Below are positions 18,001-28,565 of a stretch of 62,819 bases of DNA, in pieces (within the stretch, counting starts at the first letter, position 1; every line of letters begins with the position of its first letter). The notes under the pieces were generated by a model. The model had not been told where the DNA came from and did not search any database. It worked only from the letters and a program-made list of their open reading frames with translations. Position numbers and translations under genes: made by a program. Where the stretch lies: the NCBI GenBank assembly GCA_012517355.1, contig JAAYVD010000083.1, positions 1-62,819 of the forward strand. The letters run 5' to 3'. Source of the stretch: Candidatus Rifleibacteriota bacterium. GTDB taxonomy: Bacteria; Muiribacteriota; Ozemobacteria; Ozemobacterales; Ozemobacteraceae.

Positions 18001-21000
18001 CCGGAACTCCCCTTCGATGACCCGGAACCGCGCGAAATCGCCCGCGGGGTAGCGGTCGATCCGGTCCTCGAGAGCGGTCGCGGTCACGGCGAGCGCGAAG
18101 CCGTCCGCCACATCGGCGGGCTTCGTCACCGGCAGTTTCTCGAGGTCGCGCCAGGCGTCGGGCAGCGCGCCGGCGATCGGCATCTGGATGTGCCCATACG
18201 CGGTGTCGAAGAAATGGAGCGACTGCCGGGCGAACCCTTCCCTTCCGGCCGGCACCAGGAACACCATGGTGCCCGCCACCGCGCCGCCCGCGGGAATGGC
18301 GATCGACGGGTCGCCATGCCGCGTGACCGGCCGTTCCACGAGCCAGGTGGCCTTGGAGGCGGGGAACAAACCCTTCCCGTCGAGGCCCAGGTAGAAATGC
18401 TGGAAGATGCTCGGAATCACGTAGGGGATGTTCTTCTCCGTGCAGTTCTTCAACTCCATCCCGACCGCGACGAACTGGAACCCGTAGCGGCGCGCCTCGA
18501 CGCCCAGGAGGCGGTCGAGGAAGTCGGCCCGCCGGAGCGTCAGTTCCATGGCCCGGTTCGTCATCGCCCGGCCGATCTCGGTGCTGGCGGCGACGACGGT
18601 GTCGGCATCCTCCACCACGGCGCCGCCGGCCGCCGCGGCCGGGGCTGGGACCGCGGCCACCGCCGCGACGACGCGCTCCCCGCCCGTCTCCACGGTCATT
18701 ACGTCGGGTTCCCGCGGCGTGCCCGCCTGCTGCGGCGGGCTGAACTCCGCCTGCTCCTGCACCCGGTAGCGGAGCGTCTCGCCCTGCGCGGTCCGGTAGG
18801 CGATCCCCACGGTGAGCGGGACGGTCTTCGCCGCGACGGGCTGCTGGAGCCGCTGAAGCAGCGCCTCGAGCTTCTTCGCGATCTCGTCCACCGATTCGCT
18901 GACGACGTATTCCCCGCCGGTCGCCTTCGCCGCCTCGGCGAACACCTTCTCCTTGTCCGGGGTCGAGATGCCCATGCCGATCCACAGCACGAAGATGCCC
19001 TGCTCCCGGATCCGGGCCAGGATCTTCTGGTAGTCGGCCATCTGCCCGGGGGCCACCTCGAGGCCGCTGTCGGTATGGAAGACGATCACCTTCCGCCGGC
19101 TCGACACCGGCACCAGGTTCTCGAACGCGGCGGTCAGGGCCTTCACGATCGGCGTGCCGTCATCGGCGATCATCTCCCCGAGCGCCTTGAGCAGCCGCAC
19201 CCGGTCGGTGGTCGCCACCTGCCGCCGGTTCACCTCGATGCGCTTGGCGCCGCCGCCCTGGAAGGTGGTGAACTGCATCACCGCCCCCGCCGGCAGCCGG
19301 TCGACGAACTCGCGCACCATCCGCTTCGTCTTCTCCATGCGGAAATCGCCGTCCTTCGCGTTCGGCTTCTTCGGGTCGCTGTTCATCGAGCCGGAGTTGT
19401 CGATCACCAGCGACACGACCGGCGTGTCGCCGGCCCGGTTCTCGACCGGCCGCCGGTAGGTGATGACGAAATGGTTGCCGAGCCGCGACCCGATCGCCGC
19501 GAAGACCGACCGCAGCGCCTCCGGATCACGGGCCGGGTAGTACTGCCCGTCCGAGATCGCCGCGAATTCGGTCAGGCAGCCGATGTCCGGCGCCCCGTCG
19601 ACGGCGGCGAGGGTCTCGTCGGCGTTGAGCCGCTTGCCGAACCCGATCGTGAAGACCGGCACCTTCCCCTCGGCCACCTTCTTCGCCGCCTGCGCCCGGG
19701 TGAGGGAACTGCCGGTGCCGCGCTGGTCCTCGCGCGAGTCGACCCCGTCGGTGAAGACCACCACGGCGGGGCGGCTCTTCCCCTGCACCAGCCCGACCGC
19801 CTTGGCGGTGGCGTCGTAGAGCCGGGTCGACCCCTCCGCCTTCAGCGACGACAGGTTCTTCACCGCCTCCGACGCCGTGGTCCCCTTCAGCTCGCGCACC
19901 GTCCCATCGAAATCGATGAGTTGTACAAAGCTGCCGGCGGGCAGCCCCTGCAGGAAGGCCTTCACCGCAGCGACCGTCGCCTTCATGTCCTTCTTCATCG
20001 AGCCCGACGAGTCGACGGCCAGGGCGATGCTGCACGGGGCGACCTCCCGCCGGATGTCGACGATCTCGGTGTCGACGCCGCTCTCCGTGATGACGGTATT
20101 CTCCTTGGTGGGGAACACGTCGCGCTCGCGCGGGTCGCTCACCGACAGGGCGAGCTCGGCCGTCGCGCCGAGATCCTTCTTCCCGTCGATCGTGATCTCG
20201 CCCGTCAACTCGCGATCGTCGTCCCCGGCGGCGAGGGCCCGGTTGGCGGCCGTCAACCCCTCGGGAAGGCGCACGACCGTCGTCTCCCCCGCCGACACCG
20301 GGATCAGCTGGGCCTTGGCCTCGCGGAACTCCGGGGTCAGCTCGTTGACGACCGTGTAGTAGCCGGCCGGCAGCCGGAACGTGACGTCGGTCCCGCAGGC
20401 CGCCCCGCCGTCGCGGGTCACCCCGCCGGCCAGCGACCGGCCGTGCTGCCGGATGTCCACGAAGGCCTGCGGGGTGGCGAACACCTTCCCCGCCGGGGCG
20501 TTCTTCACGACCAGGGTGCCCAGCCCGTCGCCCCCCCGGAAACCCGGCAGGTCGCTGGCCGTCTCGACCAACCGCAGCGTGACCTCGTCGGGCAGGGTCT
20601 GCCCGTATCTGGCCAGGGTGAACTCGAACAGGCCGGGACCCTGCGGGAAATCGTACAGCGTGTATTCGGGATACTCGGCGGCCGTCAGATACTTCTGGTA
20701 GCGGACGAGCGTGGTTCCGTCGCGCGTGGTGGTGTCGTTGTCGGCCCGCACCACGAGCGCCCCGTTGGCGAGCCGGACCTGCAGCACCAGGAATTTCCGG
20801 CCCGTTACCTCGGCCAGGAACCGGAAGGCCCCATCGCGGCCGAACCGGTCCTTCGTGACCTTCAGCTCCTCGCCGACGGCCAGCACCCGTTGCCGCAGCA
20901 CGCGCAGATCGACCCGGTCGGCGGCATGGGCGTCGACGTCCGCCCACCAGACCGCGCCGGGCCGGGCCACGCGGAACACGAACCCGTCGTCGCCACCCGC

Positions 21001-21570
21001 CGGGAAGACCTCGCCCCCGATCCGGCCGGCATACTCCTTCAGGAACGGCAGCACGTCTCCCCTGGCGGTCTTGAACGACAGGGCCCAGGATTCCCCGTTC
21101 AGCACCCGCTGCACCTCGGTGCCGCTGTCGAGGAAGGTCAGCTTCAGGTTGCCCGCCTCGCGGTAGCCGGCGCCGAGCGTGTAGAGGGTCTGCGCGCCCA
21201 GCGGGTTGATCTCGGGAACCGGGATCTTCCAAGCCCCGACCTCGCCGGTGACCGGCGTCTCGGGGGGAAGGCCGCGCGCTGTGAGGTTGGCGGTCGCGGG
21301 CTTCTGCAGGCGCGCCGCCAACCAGTCGGCAAAAGGCGGCTTGAGCGCAGGAATCGGAGAGGAGGCCGCGACCGGCATGGCGGTTCCCACCGCCGCCGAC
21401 GACGCGGCCGGCGACAACGCCACGACCGGCGGTGACGCCACATCCGACGACGACCCGCCGGGTGAGAACGCCCGGTCGGGTGACGACGCCACGACGGGCG
21501 CTCCCGCCTCGACCGCGACGGCACCCACTGCCACCAGGACCGCCAGCATCACCCCGAGCCATGTTTTCAT
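15034..21570 (-). CDS. Giant secreted double-vWA protein A
   Basis: The 2178-residue protein has a signal peptide (about 1-23) and an Ala/Ser/Pro-rich segment to about 75. A beta-rich N-terminal region is followed by two vWA domains in series. The first has the MIDAS motif DSSGSM at about 520 and the second DNSGSM at about 724; both motifs can bind a divalent metal and ligands. About 1400 residues follow, with a GGGGGGGDAGGDDGDD stretch near 2095 and no membrane anchor seen. The same architecture and C-terminal motifs recur in the paralogue at 33888-39632. It probably acts outside the cytoplasm in adhesion or assembly (inference). The ATG at 21570 has GGAG at 8 nt and is monocistronic. Confidence 0.85.
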   Translation of the reverse strand: MKTWLGVMLAVLVAVGAVAVEAGAPVVASSPDRAFSPGGSSSDVASPPVVALSPAASSAAVGTAMPVAASSPIPALKPPFADWLAARLQKPATANLTARGLPPETPVTGEVGAWKIPVPEINPLGAQTLYTLGAGYREAGNLKLTFLDSGTEVQRVLNGESWALSFKTARGDVLPFLKEYAGRIGGEVFPAGGDDGFVFRVARPGAVWWADVDAHAADRVDLRVLRQRVLAVGEELKVTKDRFGRDGAFRFLAEVTGRKFLVLQVRLANGALVVRADNDTTTRDGTTLVRYQKYLTAAEYPEYTLYDFPQGPGLFEFTLARYGQTLPDEVTLRLVETASDLPGFRGGDGLGTLVVKNAPAGKVFATPQAFVDIRQHGRSLAGGVTRDGGAACGTDVTFRLPAGYYTVVNELTPEFREAKAQLIPVSAGETTVVRLPEGLTAANRALAAGDDDRELTGEITIDGKKDLGATAELALSVSDPRERDVFPTKENTVITESGVDTEIVDIRREVAPCSIALAVDSSGSMKKDMKATVAAVKAFLQGLPAGSFVQLIDFDGTVRELKGTTASEAVKNLSSLKAEGSTRLYDATAKAVGLVQGKSRPAVVVFTDGVDSREDQRGTGSSLTRAQAAKKVAEGKVPVFTIGFGKRLNADETLAAVDGAPDIGCLTEFAAISDGQYYPARDPEALRSVFAAIGSRLGNHFVITYRRPVENRAGDTPVVSLVIDNSGSMNSDPKKPNAKDGDFRMEKTKRMVREFVDRLPAGAVMQFTTFQGGGAKRIEVNRRQVATTDRVRLLKALGEMIADDGTPIVKALTAAFENLVPVSSRRKVIVFHTDSGLEVAPGQMADYQKILARIREQGIFVLWIGMGISTPDKEKVFAEAAKATGGEYVVSESVDEIAKKLEALLQRLQQPVAAKTVPLTVGIAYRTAQGETLRYRVQEQAEFSPPQQAGTPREPDVMTVETGGERVVAAVAAVPAPAAAAGGAVVEDADTVVAASTEIGRAMTNRAMELTLRRADFLDRLLGVEARRYGFQFVAVGMELKNCTEKNIPYVIPSIFQHFYLGLDGKGLFPASKATWLVERPVTRHGDPSIAIPAGGAVAGTMVFLVPAGREGFARQSLHFFDTAYGHIQMPIAGALPDAWRDLEKLPVTKPADVADGFALAVTATALEDRIDRYPAGDFARFRVIEGEFRSKVQALLNIDPARRIWLRFPSASGDLMVRLGDVTAFTPLGFRDPVQLAPGSTNVVRLVYDLPAALEGCGSELFFDLATGSAVIPVTEGKGVAAPAPVAEIDGELVKVRVNQLTQVPGGVSLADEVTSGTKTLLRGSVLLDVTFVDRPGKEGTLIPPDFFVLVDKGYKPGPKAVAGRIGLGGGGAGAGKGLGRPATANRGLIFGLDDRFGVFEGQARRAVVIFDDPGSDLKNWTLQSPYDEQIQVPVGKGEFATPELIAWRARVPEREPAFTSLLDGAVAAAVQRYRALDAGRPSDPVLGLERDDGFDDPVLPPIDTFGEAVLAGVTSERQFLGLMASITCLPKNAHDGRVQNADCSPAGVVTQGFGDIGATANLAVTVLSRLGRAPRLEPLAFTEAGARLLSDYHGIDVKREKSVPVGVSYDGDGGRRKTFVVPFLKDIGELTGLVYRPRDGGGLAQPPDSRTAVVSVFGVFEPGSDGTPGAGAADAGAALGGGGGARSAEVRMLQKTLRFDELGHEPIDLAFAPVSARGRTSYGVVLTTPGEVVVGEKALENPRRVTAIRVEIGGLDRPYTHTVDLAEGQTPDRLLITLGINLPDLPGPAATALEKAFRDAFAAVRKPEPFTAVRWHHRQLLYKVIAGQTAFDREMVPAGGLVLGRLRKPRCLVVVSERGDEGRLTTRIDLLQPFNEIHAGDEALRKAYFLLNGFFQSSLEAQVFPAGARMGYLDLWRNAPKGAEILAMPVDRGRDAWAKELAKAGTFPPRLVKAVKENRKVLFFPSKPTVMAGRERFAWLEMDPATGEVLSVLDNGCHGGSAEFSMLTTSLGEDTREFVKGTWIGINMAVWSVGSIALKTQDKGQILTEAKALALKIGAILAEFQDNLGKAKEYYDKIEELKEQAADAMEQIDSGGGGGGGDAGGDDGDDTDYGGKIKENLTKVFDQLPRVKIFGVDVNAKLKEGFRGFSNGYQTAVDVYFHAFGGSKKHVEVGKE

Positions 21571-21712
21571 CCCATCCGCTCCTCGTCCGTCATGACATCG
21601 CCGACAGGATCCCGCATCGGCCGTCCCGGAGAGGGTTATACCATCGGGGTCCGGTGGACACAACCGGGGGGAGGGGAGGAATTTCGGGATCCGGAAGGAG
21701 AACGGAGGAAAT

Positions 21713-21789
21713 GGGAGAAGGGGAGAACGGGACGGTTCGACGGAGGGGTAGGACGTCAATTCGGGAACCGGAAGGGATGGGTCGGACGC
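21713..21789 (+). repeat. 77-bp direct repeat, copy 1
   Basis: Identical to 21918-21994 over 77 bp, at an offset of 205 bp. The unit begins GGGAGAAGGGGAGAACGGGA and ends GGGATGGGTCGGACGC. It contains CGGTTC and GAACCG about 30 nt apart, an inverted pair. Flanking sequence is also partly similar, suggesting duplication of a unit of about 205 bp. Confidence 0.85.
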
Positions 21790-21917
21790 GGCACATCCTC
21801 GCGTGGACCGCATGCCGGGACTCAGGCGTCGCGCCAGCCCCCCCCCGAAATCGCCGGGGAAGCGGGGAAGGGGGGGGAAGCAGGCATTTCAGGAACCAGC
21901 AGGAGAATGGGGGAAAA

Positions 21918-21994
21918 GGGAGAAGGGGAGAACGGGACGGTTCGACGGAGGGGTAGGACGTCAATTCGGGAACCGGAAGGGATGGGTCGGACGC
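21918..21994 (+). repeat. 77-bp direct repeat, copy 2
   Basis: Second perfect copy of the block at 21713-21789. The similarity fades into mismatched but related sequence on both sides (ACATCC and CGTGGA recur downstream), consistent with an older tandem duplication whose core was kept or homogenised. Confidence 0.85.
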
Positions 21995-22360
21995 AGAACA
22001 TCCGCTCGTGGAAACGATGCTCGAAGGAAGAATGGGGGCGAAAATCCACCAAACGCGCGTCTGGTTGTGGGCCGGGCAGGGAAAGGGCCATTGAGGTCCC
22101 GGCCTGCGATGTCATGGCAGGGGCCGCCAGGAGGCGGGAGCACCGGCAGGCCGTCTGTCTGGAACAGCCACGGCAGACGGGGTTGCCCGCCCCTTCCGGG
22201 CGATGGTATCCTGAAGCCGGTGAACTTCGTTTTCTGAGGATCGTCGTCCCAAGGGTCCGGAAGGGTGCCTTCCGGAGGGAACCGGATGGTCGGGCCGCCA
22301 TCTGACGTGTTTCCATCGGATGGCATCTGTATCGCAAGGACCCGTTCCAAGGTTGACCAC

Positions 22361-22483
22361 CCGCGGAGCGGACCTCCGCGTGGTGAACGCGTCAGCGTTC
22401 ACCACGCCGGTCGAAAGGGTCCAGGGCGATGGCCCTGGTGGGGGGAAGGGGCAAAGCCCCTTCGGCAAGCCTTTTTGCGGATC
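22361..22483 (+). repeat. Dispersed multi-hairpin repeat, copy 2
   Basis: Inverted-orientation copy of the element at 14864-14990, lying 62 bp upstream of the trehalose operon. The stems are conserved, and in places both arms change together (for example the AACGCTGACGCGTTCACC stem is extended by GGTG/CACC here). This suggests selection for structure. Confidence 0.7.
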
Positions 22484-22544
22484 GTCGTTTTTCGTGCAGG
22501 GCACGGCCCGCCGTTCCCCTGCCAGAGACACCAAGGAGTGAAGC

Positions 22545-24786
22545 ATGCCTGAACCCCGGATCCTTCTCGTGTCGAACCGTCTGCCAGTCACGGTCAAGAC
22601 CGAACACGGCAAGACGAAGGCAGTCCCCTCGCCGGGAGGACTGGCCACCGCCCTGCGCGGGCCCCACGAACAGGCCGATTCCCTCTGGATCGGGTGGCCG
22701 GGCGACACCTCCCGGGTCGAACCGGCCGACCGGCCGGGCCTGGAGCGCCAACTGGCCTCGCTGCGCTGCCATCCCGTACCCCTGTCGCCCACCGAGGTAG
22801 CGCATTTCTACGACGGGTTCTCCAACGGCGTGCTGTGGCCCCTCTACCATTACCTCACCGACAAGGTGGAGCGCGAGGCCTGGAGCAACTGGAGGGCCTA
22901 CGTCGAGGTCAACCAGAAGTTCGCCGAGGCCATCCAGAGCCGGTACCGGCCCGGCGACATGATCTGGATCCACGACTACCAGCTGTCCCTGGTGCCCGCG
23001 ATCCTGCGCAACCGGCTGCCCGAGGCCACCATCGGCTTCTTCCTGCACATCCCCTTTCCCTCCTCCGAGGTCTTCCGCATCCTTCCCTGGCGGACGGAGA
23101 TCCTCCAGGGCATGCTGGGGGCCGATCTGATCGGCTTCCACACCTACTCCTACCTGCACCATTTCAGCCGCGCCCTGCTCCATGTCCTCGATCTGCCCGT
23201 GGCCGACGGCATGGTCCGGCTCGGCCACCGGCAGGCCCTGCTCGGGGTCTTCCCGATCGGCATCGACGCCCCCGAGTTCGAGGCCCTGGCCGCCGAACCG
23301 GCCGTCCAGGAGGATGCCCGGCAGATCAGGGCCGGCAACGGGCCGCGGCAGATGATCCTGGGGGTCGACCGCCTCGACTACACCAAGGGCCTGACCCGCC
23401 GCCTGATGTCCATCGAACGGCTGCTGGAGAGGGAACCGGCCTGGCGCGACCGGTTCCGGTATGTCCAGCTGATCGTCCCGTCCCGCGAAAAGGTGGACGC
23501 CTACGCCGCCCTCCGCCGGGAGCTGGACGAACTGGCCGGCCGCATCAACGCCACCTGGGGAACCATCTCCTCGCTGCCCGTCCATTCCCTCTACCGCGGC
23601 GTCTCCCGCGAACGGCTGGTGGCCCTCTACCAGGCCGCCGACGTCATGCTGGTCACCCCCCTGCGCGACGGCATGAACCTGGTGGCGAAGGAGTTCGCCG
23701 CCTGCCGGCACGACGAGGGCGGAGTGCTCGTCCTGAGCGAGTTCGCCGGGGCCGCCGCCGAGCTGGTGGAAGCCCTCACCGTCAACCCCTACGATCTCGA
23801 CCGCATGGCCCTCCAGATCAAGCGCGCGCTGCAGATGCCCGACGCCGAGCGCCAGTCCCGCATGCGCAGCCTGCGGGCCCGGGTGCGGGGGTTCGACGCC
23901 CACCTGTGGGCGGCCACCTTCCTCGAGGCCCTGCGGGCTGCGGGGGGCCAGCGGCTGGTGCCCGGCGCCGCCCCGCAGGTGTCCGACGAGGCCGAGCTGG
24001 AGAAGATCCTGGAGCGGATCCTCGGCTTCGCCCACCTGCACGTCGTCCTCGACTACGACGGCACCCTCGTTCCCTTCGCCGACACCCCCGACCTGGCCAT
24101 TCCCGACCCCGACCTCTTCTCGCTGTTGCAGGAACTGGCCGCCCGTCCGCAGACCCAGATCCACCTGTTGAGCGGCCGCACCCGGGCGGGGCTGGAGCGC
24201 TGGTTCGGCCACCTGCCCATCTTCCTCCACGCCGAGCATGGATTCTGGTCGCGCGCGGCGGGAAGCCGGGACTGGCGCCCGCTGATGGCCGGCCCGCCCG
24301 CCTGGCTGCCCCGGATCCGCTCCCTGCTGGAGAAGGTGACCCGCGAAACCCCGGGCTCGATGATCGAGGAGAAGAGCAACGGGGTGGTCTGGCACTACCG
24401 CCTGGTGGAGCCCGATTTCGGCCACCTGCGCGCCGCCGCGCTGCTCCAGACGCTCCGAAAGGAGACCGCCCAGCCCGACCTCGAGGTCCTCGAGGGGGAG
24501 AAAGCGATCGAGATCCGCCGGAAGGGCGCCCACAAGGGGATGGTCATCCAGCGGCTGTTCGAGGAGTCGGCGGGGGCGGCCCAGTTCCTCGCCCTGGGCG
24601 ACGACCGCACCGACGAGGACATGTTCCAGGCCATCGGGGCCCACGGCGTGGCGTTGCACGTCGGGCCGGGGCCGTCCATGACCCCCTACCGGCTCGAGAA
24701 CCCGCCGGCGGCCCGCGCCTTTTTGCGGCGGCTGCTGGCTGGGGGGCCGCGGAACGTCCATCCGAAACAGGAGGTGTCTCCCACCC

Positions 24787-24797
<11 letters not shown>
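22545..24797 (+). CDS. otsA-otsB: Bifunctional trehalose-6-phosphate synthase/phosphatase (OtsA-OtsB fusion)
   Basis: The 750-residue protein joins a GT20 synthase domain (about 1-465) to an HAD-type phosphatase (about 485-740). Synthase signatures include VSNRLPV, the N-terminal glucose-6-phosphate region, WIHDYQL and [11 protein letters not shown] (the Arg and Lys that bind the UDP-glucose phosphates). The phosphatase has [10 protein letters not shown] with the nucleophile Asp at about 503 and [12 protein letters not shown] as the metal-binding motif. It would make trehalose-6-phosphate from UDP-glucose and glucose-6-phosphate and then dephosphorylate it, in the cytoplasm. AAGGAG lies 6-7 nt before the ATG. 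It overlaps the downstream trehalose synthase gene by 11 nt, so two routes to trehalose are co-expressed. Confidence 0.95.
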
Positions 24798-26418
<1,621 letters not shown>

Positions 26419-26450
26419 TCCCCGGAAACTCCCTTCGTTGGAGGCAGACC

Positions 26451-27125
26451 ATGGCTTTCCCCCATGCCCGCCCGGCGTTCCCCGGGGCTTTTCGATGGGC
26501 CGTCCCGGCCCTGCTCATGGTCGTCGCCCTCGCAGCGGCCGGTTCCACGCCCGCCCGGGCGGGGGAGACCGAGGAGCGCGTCCGGAAGCTGATCCGCCAG
26601 GTGCGCGGCGAGGCCTTCTATTGGGACCGCTTCGGCCAGGAGTATGGCTGGTTCGCCTCCTGGACCACCCGGAACTTCGAAACGAACGGCCGCCTCGCCG
26701 CCGCCCACCTGCTCGGGCAGATGGGCTCCGTCGCCTCGGCCGCTGTTCCGGCGCTGATCGACGTCCTGCTCACCGGGCCGAACGACGTCAACACCGGTGA
26801 CGGCATCCTGCCTCTCCGGTCGATGGTCGCCAAGGCCCTCGGGGAGATCGGCGACCCGGCCGCCATCGGCCCGCTGATCGACAAGCTGAAGGTCCGGGAA
26901 CCCTGCTCGCTCGGCCCGGGAGCCTCCCTCGGTTCCCCGCTCACGACCCCTCCGGTCGGCGTCGGCCACCCCGCCATCGTCGAGGCCCTCGCCAGCTTCG
27001 GCCCCCTGGCCCGCCCGGCCATCCCTGTCCTGGAAGACCTGGCCAGCACCACGACCGACGCCGGCTTCCGCACCCTGGTCGGGCAGGCCCTGCAGCAGAT
27101 CCGGCCCGCTCCCGCCGCCCCCTGA
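26451..27125 (+). CDS. Secreted HEAT-repeat-like protein
   Basis: The 224-residue product has a signal peptide (about 1-38, ending ARAGE) and helical repeats of HEAT or PBS-lyase style: AAAHLLGQMGSVASAAVPAL, MVAKALGEIGDPAAIGPLID and IVEALASFGPLARPAIPVLE. Such repeats mediate protein-protein contact, and no enzymatic motif is visible. GGAGG lies 6 nt before the ATG. It follows the trehalose synthase gene by 32 bp and ends at a strong terminator, so it is likely the third gene of that operon. Its export to the envelope makes a direct role in trehalose synthesis unlikely. Confidence 0.82.
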   Translation: MAFPHARPAFPGAFRWAVPALLMVVALAAAGSTPARAGETEERVRKLIRQVRGEAFYWDRFGQEYGWFASWTTRNFETNGRLAAAHLLGQMGSVASAAVPALIDVLLTGPNDVNTGDGILPLRSMVAKALGEIGDPAAIGPLIDKLKVREPCSLGPGASLGSPLTTPPVGVGHPAIVEALASFGPLARPAIPVLEDLASTTTDAGFRTLVGQALQQIRPAPAAP

Positions 27126-27137
27126 ACGAAGCGCCGG

Positions 27138-27170
27138 CCCCCTCCATGGCCGCGGCCAGGAGGGGGTTTT
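27138..27170 (+). terminator. Rho-independent terminator of the trehalose operon
   Basis: CCCCCTCC (27138-27145) pairs with GGAGGGGG (27159-27166), and the stem extends into a self-complementary TGGCC-GCG-GCCA core. Four T residues follow. It lies 13 bp after the HEAT-repeat gene. Confidence 0.75.
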
Positions 27171-27465
27171 CAAGGAACCGGACACCCCCGCCACCGCGCG
27201 GGTTCCGGCAATCCGGCGATCCGGGCGGATCCCCCGGGACCGGCCTGGATGCCTTCTCGCGGCGGGGCGGCAACCATGGCAACGGCGTCCTCCCCCTTCT
27301 CCCGGTCTTCGCCACCCTAGCAGCCAAGGGATTGGGTGGCAACGCCGGGACCGCTCCACCCGGCATCGGCATTCCCCTCTGGATTCCGGTTCCGGCACGC
27401 CCCCATTTGCGCCCGGGGAACTGGCGTGGGAGAATGGGGCGTGAGGGAGGATCCGTTCATCCGCC
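27171..27465. other. Non-coding gap
   Basis: GC-rich sequence between the terminator and the next gene, without a recognisable gene or a convincing promoter. A GGGAGG motif lies 15 nt before the ATG at 27466, too far to be a standard ribosome site. Confidence 0.35.
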
Positions 27466-28347
27466 ATGGTTGACCCCGACCTGTTCGACCTGCTCGCCAG
27501 CGACGACCCCGCCGTCCTCGACCGGGGCATCGACGCCCTCGCCGGCTACACCCCCGAAAGCCAGGAGGAGGCCCAGCTCCTGGTGAACCTCCTGGTGCCG
27601 GCCTTCAAGTCGGCCGACCCCGTCCGCCTGACCAGGGCCAACGAGGTCTTCGCCCGCTTCAAGAAACTCTTTTCGGGGGTCGAGTATCCGCGGGAACTGA
27701 TGGACTCCTCGGCGGCCATCCGGCGCCTGAAGGGAATGGCCGCCCGGTCCCCGGCTGGTCTGCCGGTGACCGCGGGTTCTCCTGCCGCGGCCAGTCCCCT
27801 TTCGGCGACAGGCTCCCCTTCCCCCACCGGCCCAATGACCACCGTCTCTGCCCCTCCCACGGCCGATCGCCCGGCCACCGCCTCTGCCCCGGGAAACCAC
27901 GCGGCCCAGGCGACGGCCCTTCCCCAGGCGCCCCCCACGTTCTCCACAGGCCCCGACCCCAGGGTGGCGGTCCAGTCCCGTCCCTCGTCCATCCGGCTGG
28001 CCATCCGCGTGCCCCGGCTCGGCCCCCTGGCCTGGCTGGTCGTCCTCGGCCTGCTGGCAGCGGGGGCCTGGTGGTGGGCTCGCCACGCCGGGCCCGCCCT
28101 GGAGGACCTCGCCCGGGAGGAGATCCTCAAGGAACTGGACGCCCCGGCCACCGCCCAGTTCCGGCGATCAGAGCGGATCCCCCGGGACAACGGCCAGGTC
28201 GAGATCCAGTGGGAGTTCGATTTCCAGAACCCCTTCGGCGTGATGGTCCGCGACCGCTTCCGCGTCCTCTTCTCGCCGGAAGGCCAGCCTCTCGTGTGCG
28301 AGCGCCTCAAAGCCGTTCACCACGCCGGCCCGCGCCCGGCGCCCTGA
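27466..28347 (+). CDS. Unrecognised single-pass membrane protein with Pro/Ala/Thr-rich linker
   Basis: I do not recognise a family. The 293-residue protein has a helical, acidic N-terminal cytoplasmic-looking domain (about 1-100), a low-complexity Ala/Pro/Ser/Thr linker (about 100-180), one membrane segment (about 187-207, LAWLVVLGLLAAGAWWWA) and a C-terminal domain of about 85 residues. That domain has alternating charged and beta-prone segments, such as NGQVEIQWEFDFQNPFGVMV. The topology suggests a cytoplasmic sensor or anchor tethered by a flexible linker to an outside domain. It stands alone between a terminator and a lower-GC gene. Confidence 0.7.
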   Translation: MVDPDLFDLLASDDPAVLDRGIDALAGYTPESQEEAQLLVNLLVPAFKSADPVRLTRANEVFARFKKLFSGVEYPRELMDSSAAIRRLKGMAARSPAGLPVTAGSPAAASPLSATGSPSPTGPMTTVSAPPTADRPATASAPGNHAAQATALPQAPPTFSTGPDPRVAVQSRPSSIRLAIRVPRLGPLAWLVVLGLLAAGAWWWARHAGPALEDLAREEILKELDAPATAQFRRSERIPRDNGQVEIQWEFDFQNPFGVMVRDRFRVLFSPEGQPLVCERLKAVHHAGPRPAP

Positions 28348-28565
28348 GCCCTGAGCCCACCCCTGCGCGACCCGAAGGGAAAGAGGACGACGACGGCGAT
28401 GGAGCCCCTGTGGCGGAACCTGTTCCTCGCCTGGCTCGCCCTGACTGCCATCCCGCGGCGGGATGAGGCCCGCCCCCTCTCCCGGCGGCCGGGTGGAGGA
28501 TCGCCCCCACCGCGGAGAGACCGCTTGTCCGTAGTCGAGAAGTTAGGCAAGTCACACGAGAAAGG

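Larger units (their letters stand above)
21571..22360. other. Long purine-rich intergenic region
   Basis: This gap between the divergently transcribed giant vWA gene and the trehalose operon has no credible gene. The plus strand is strongly purine-rich from 21660 to 22000 and holds the 77-bp duplicated block described separately. The remainder shows short hairpins only. Confidence 0.5.

Noticed and set aside
14893-21435. A plus-strand frame of about 2180 codons opposite the giant vWA gene
   Set aside because: It is full of Arg, Gly, Pro, His and Val with no domain motifs, and it mirrors the codon bias of the real gene on the other strand.
21713-21994. CRISPR-like repeat pair
   Set aside because: There are only two copies of a 77-bp unit, far longer than CRISPR repeats, with no spacer series and no cas genes nearby.
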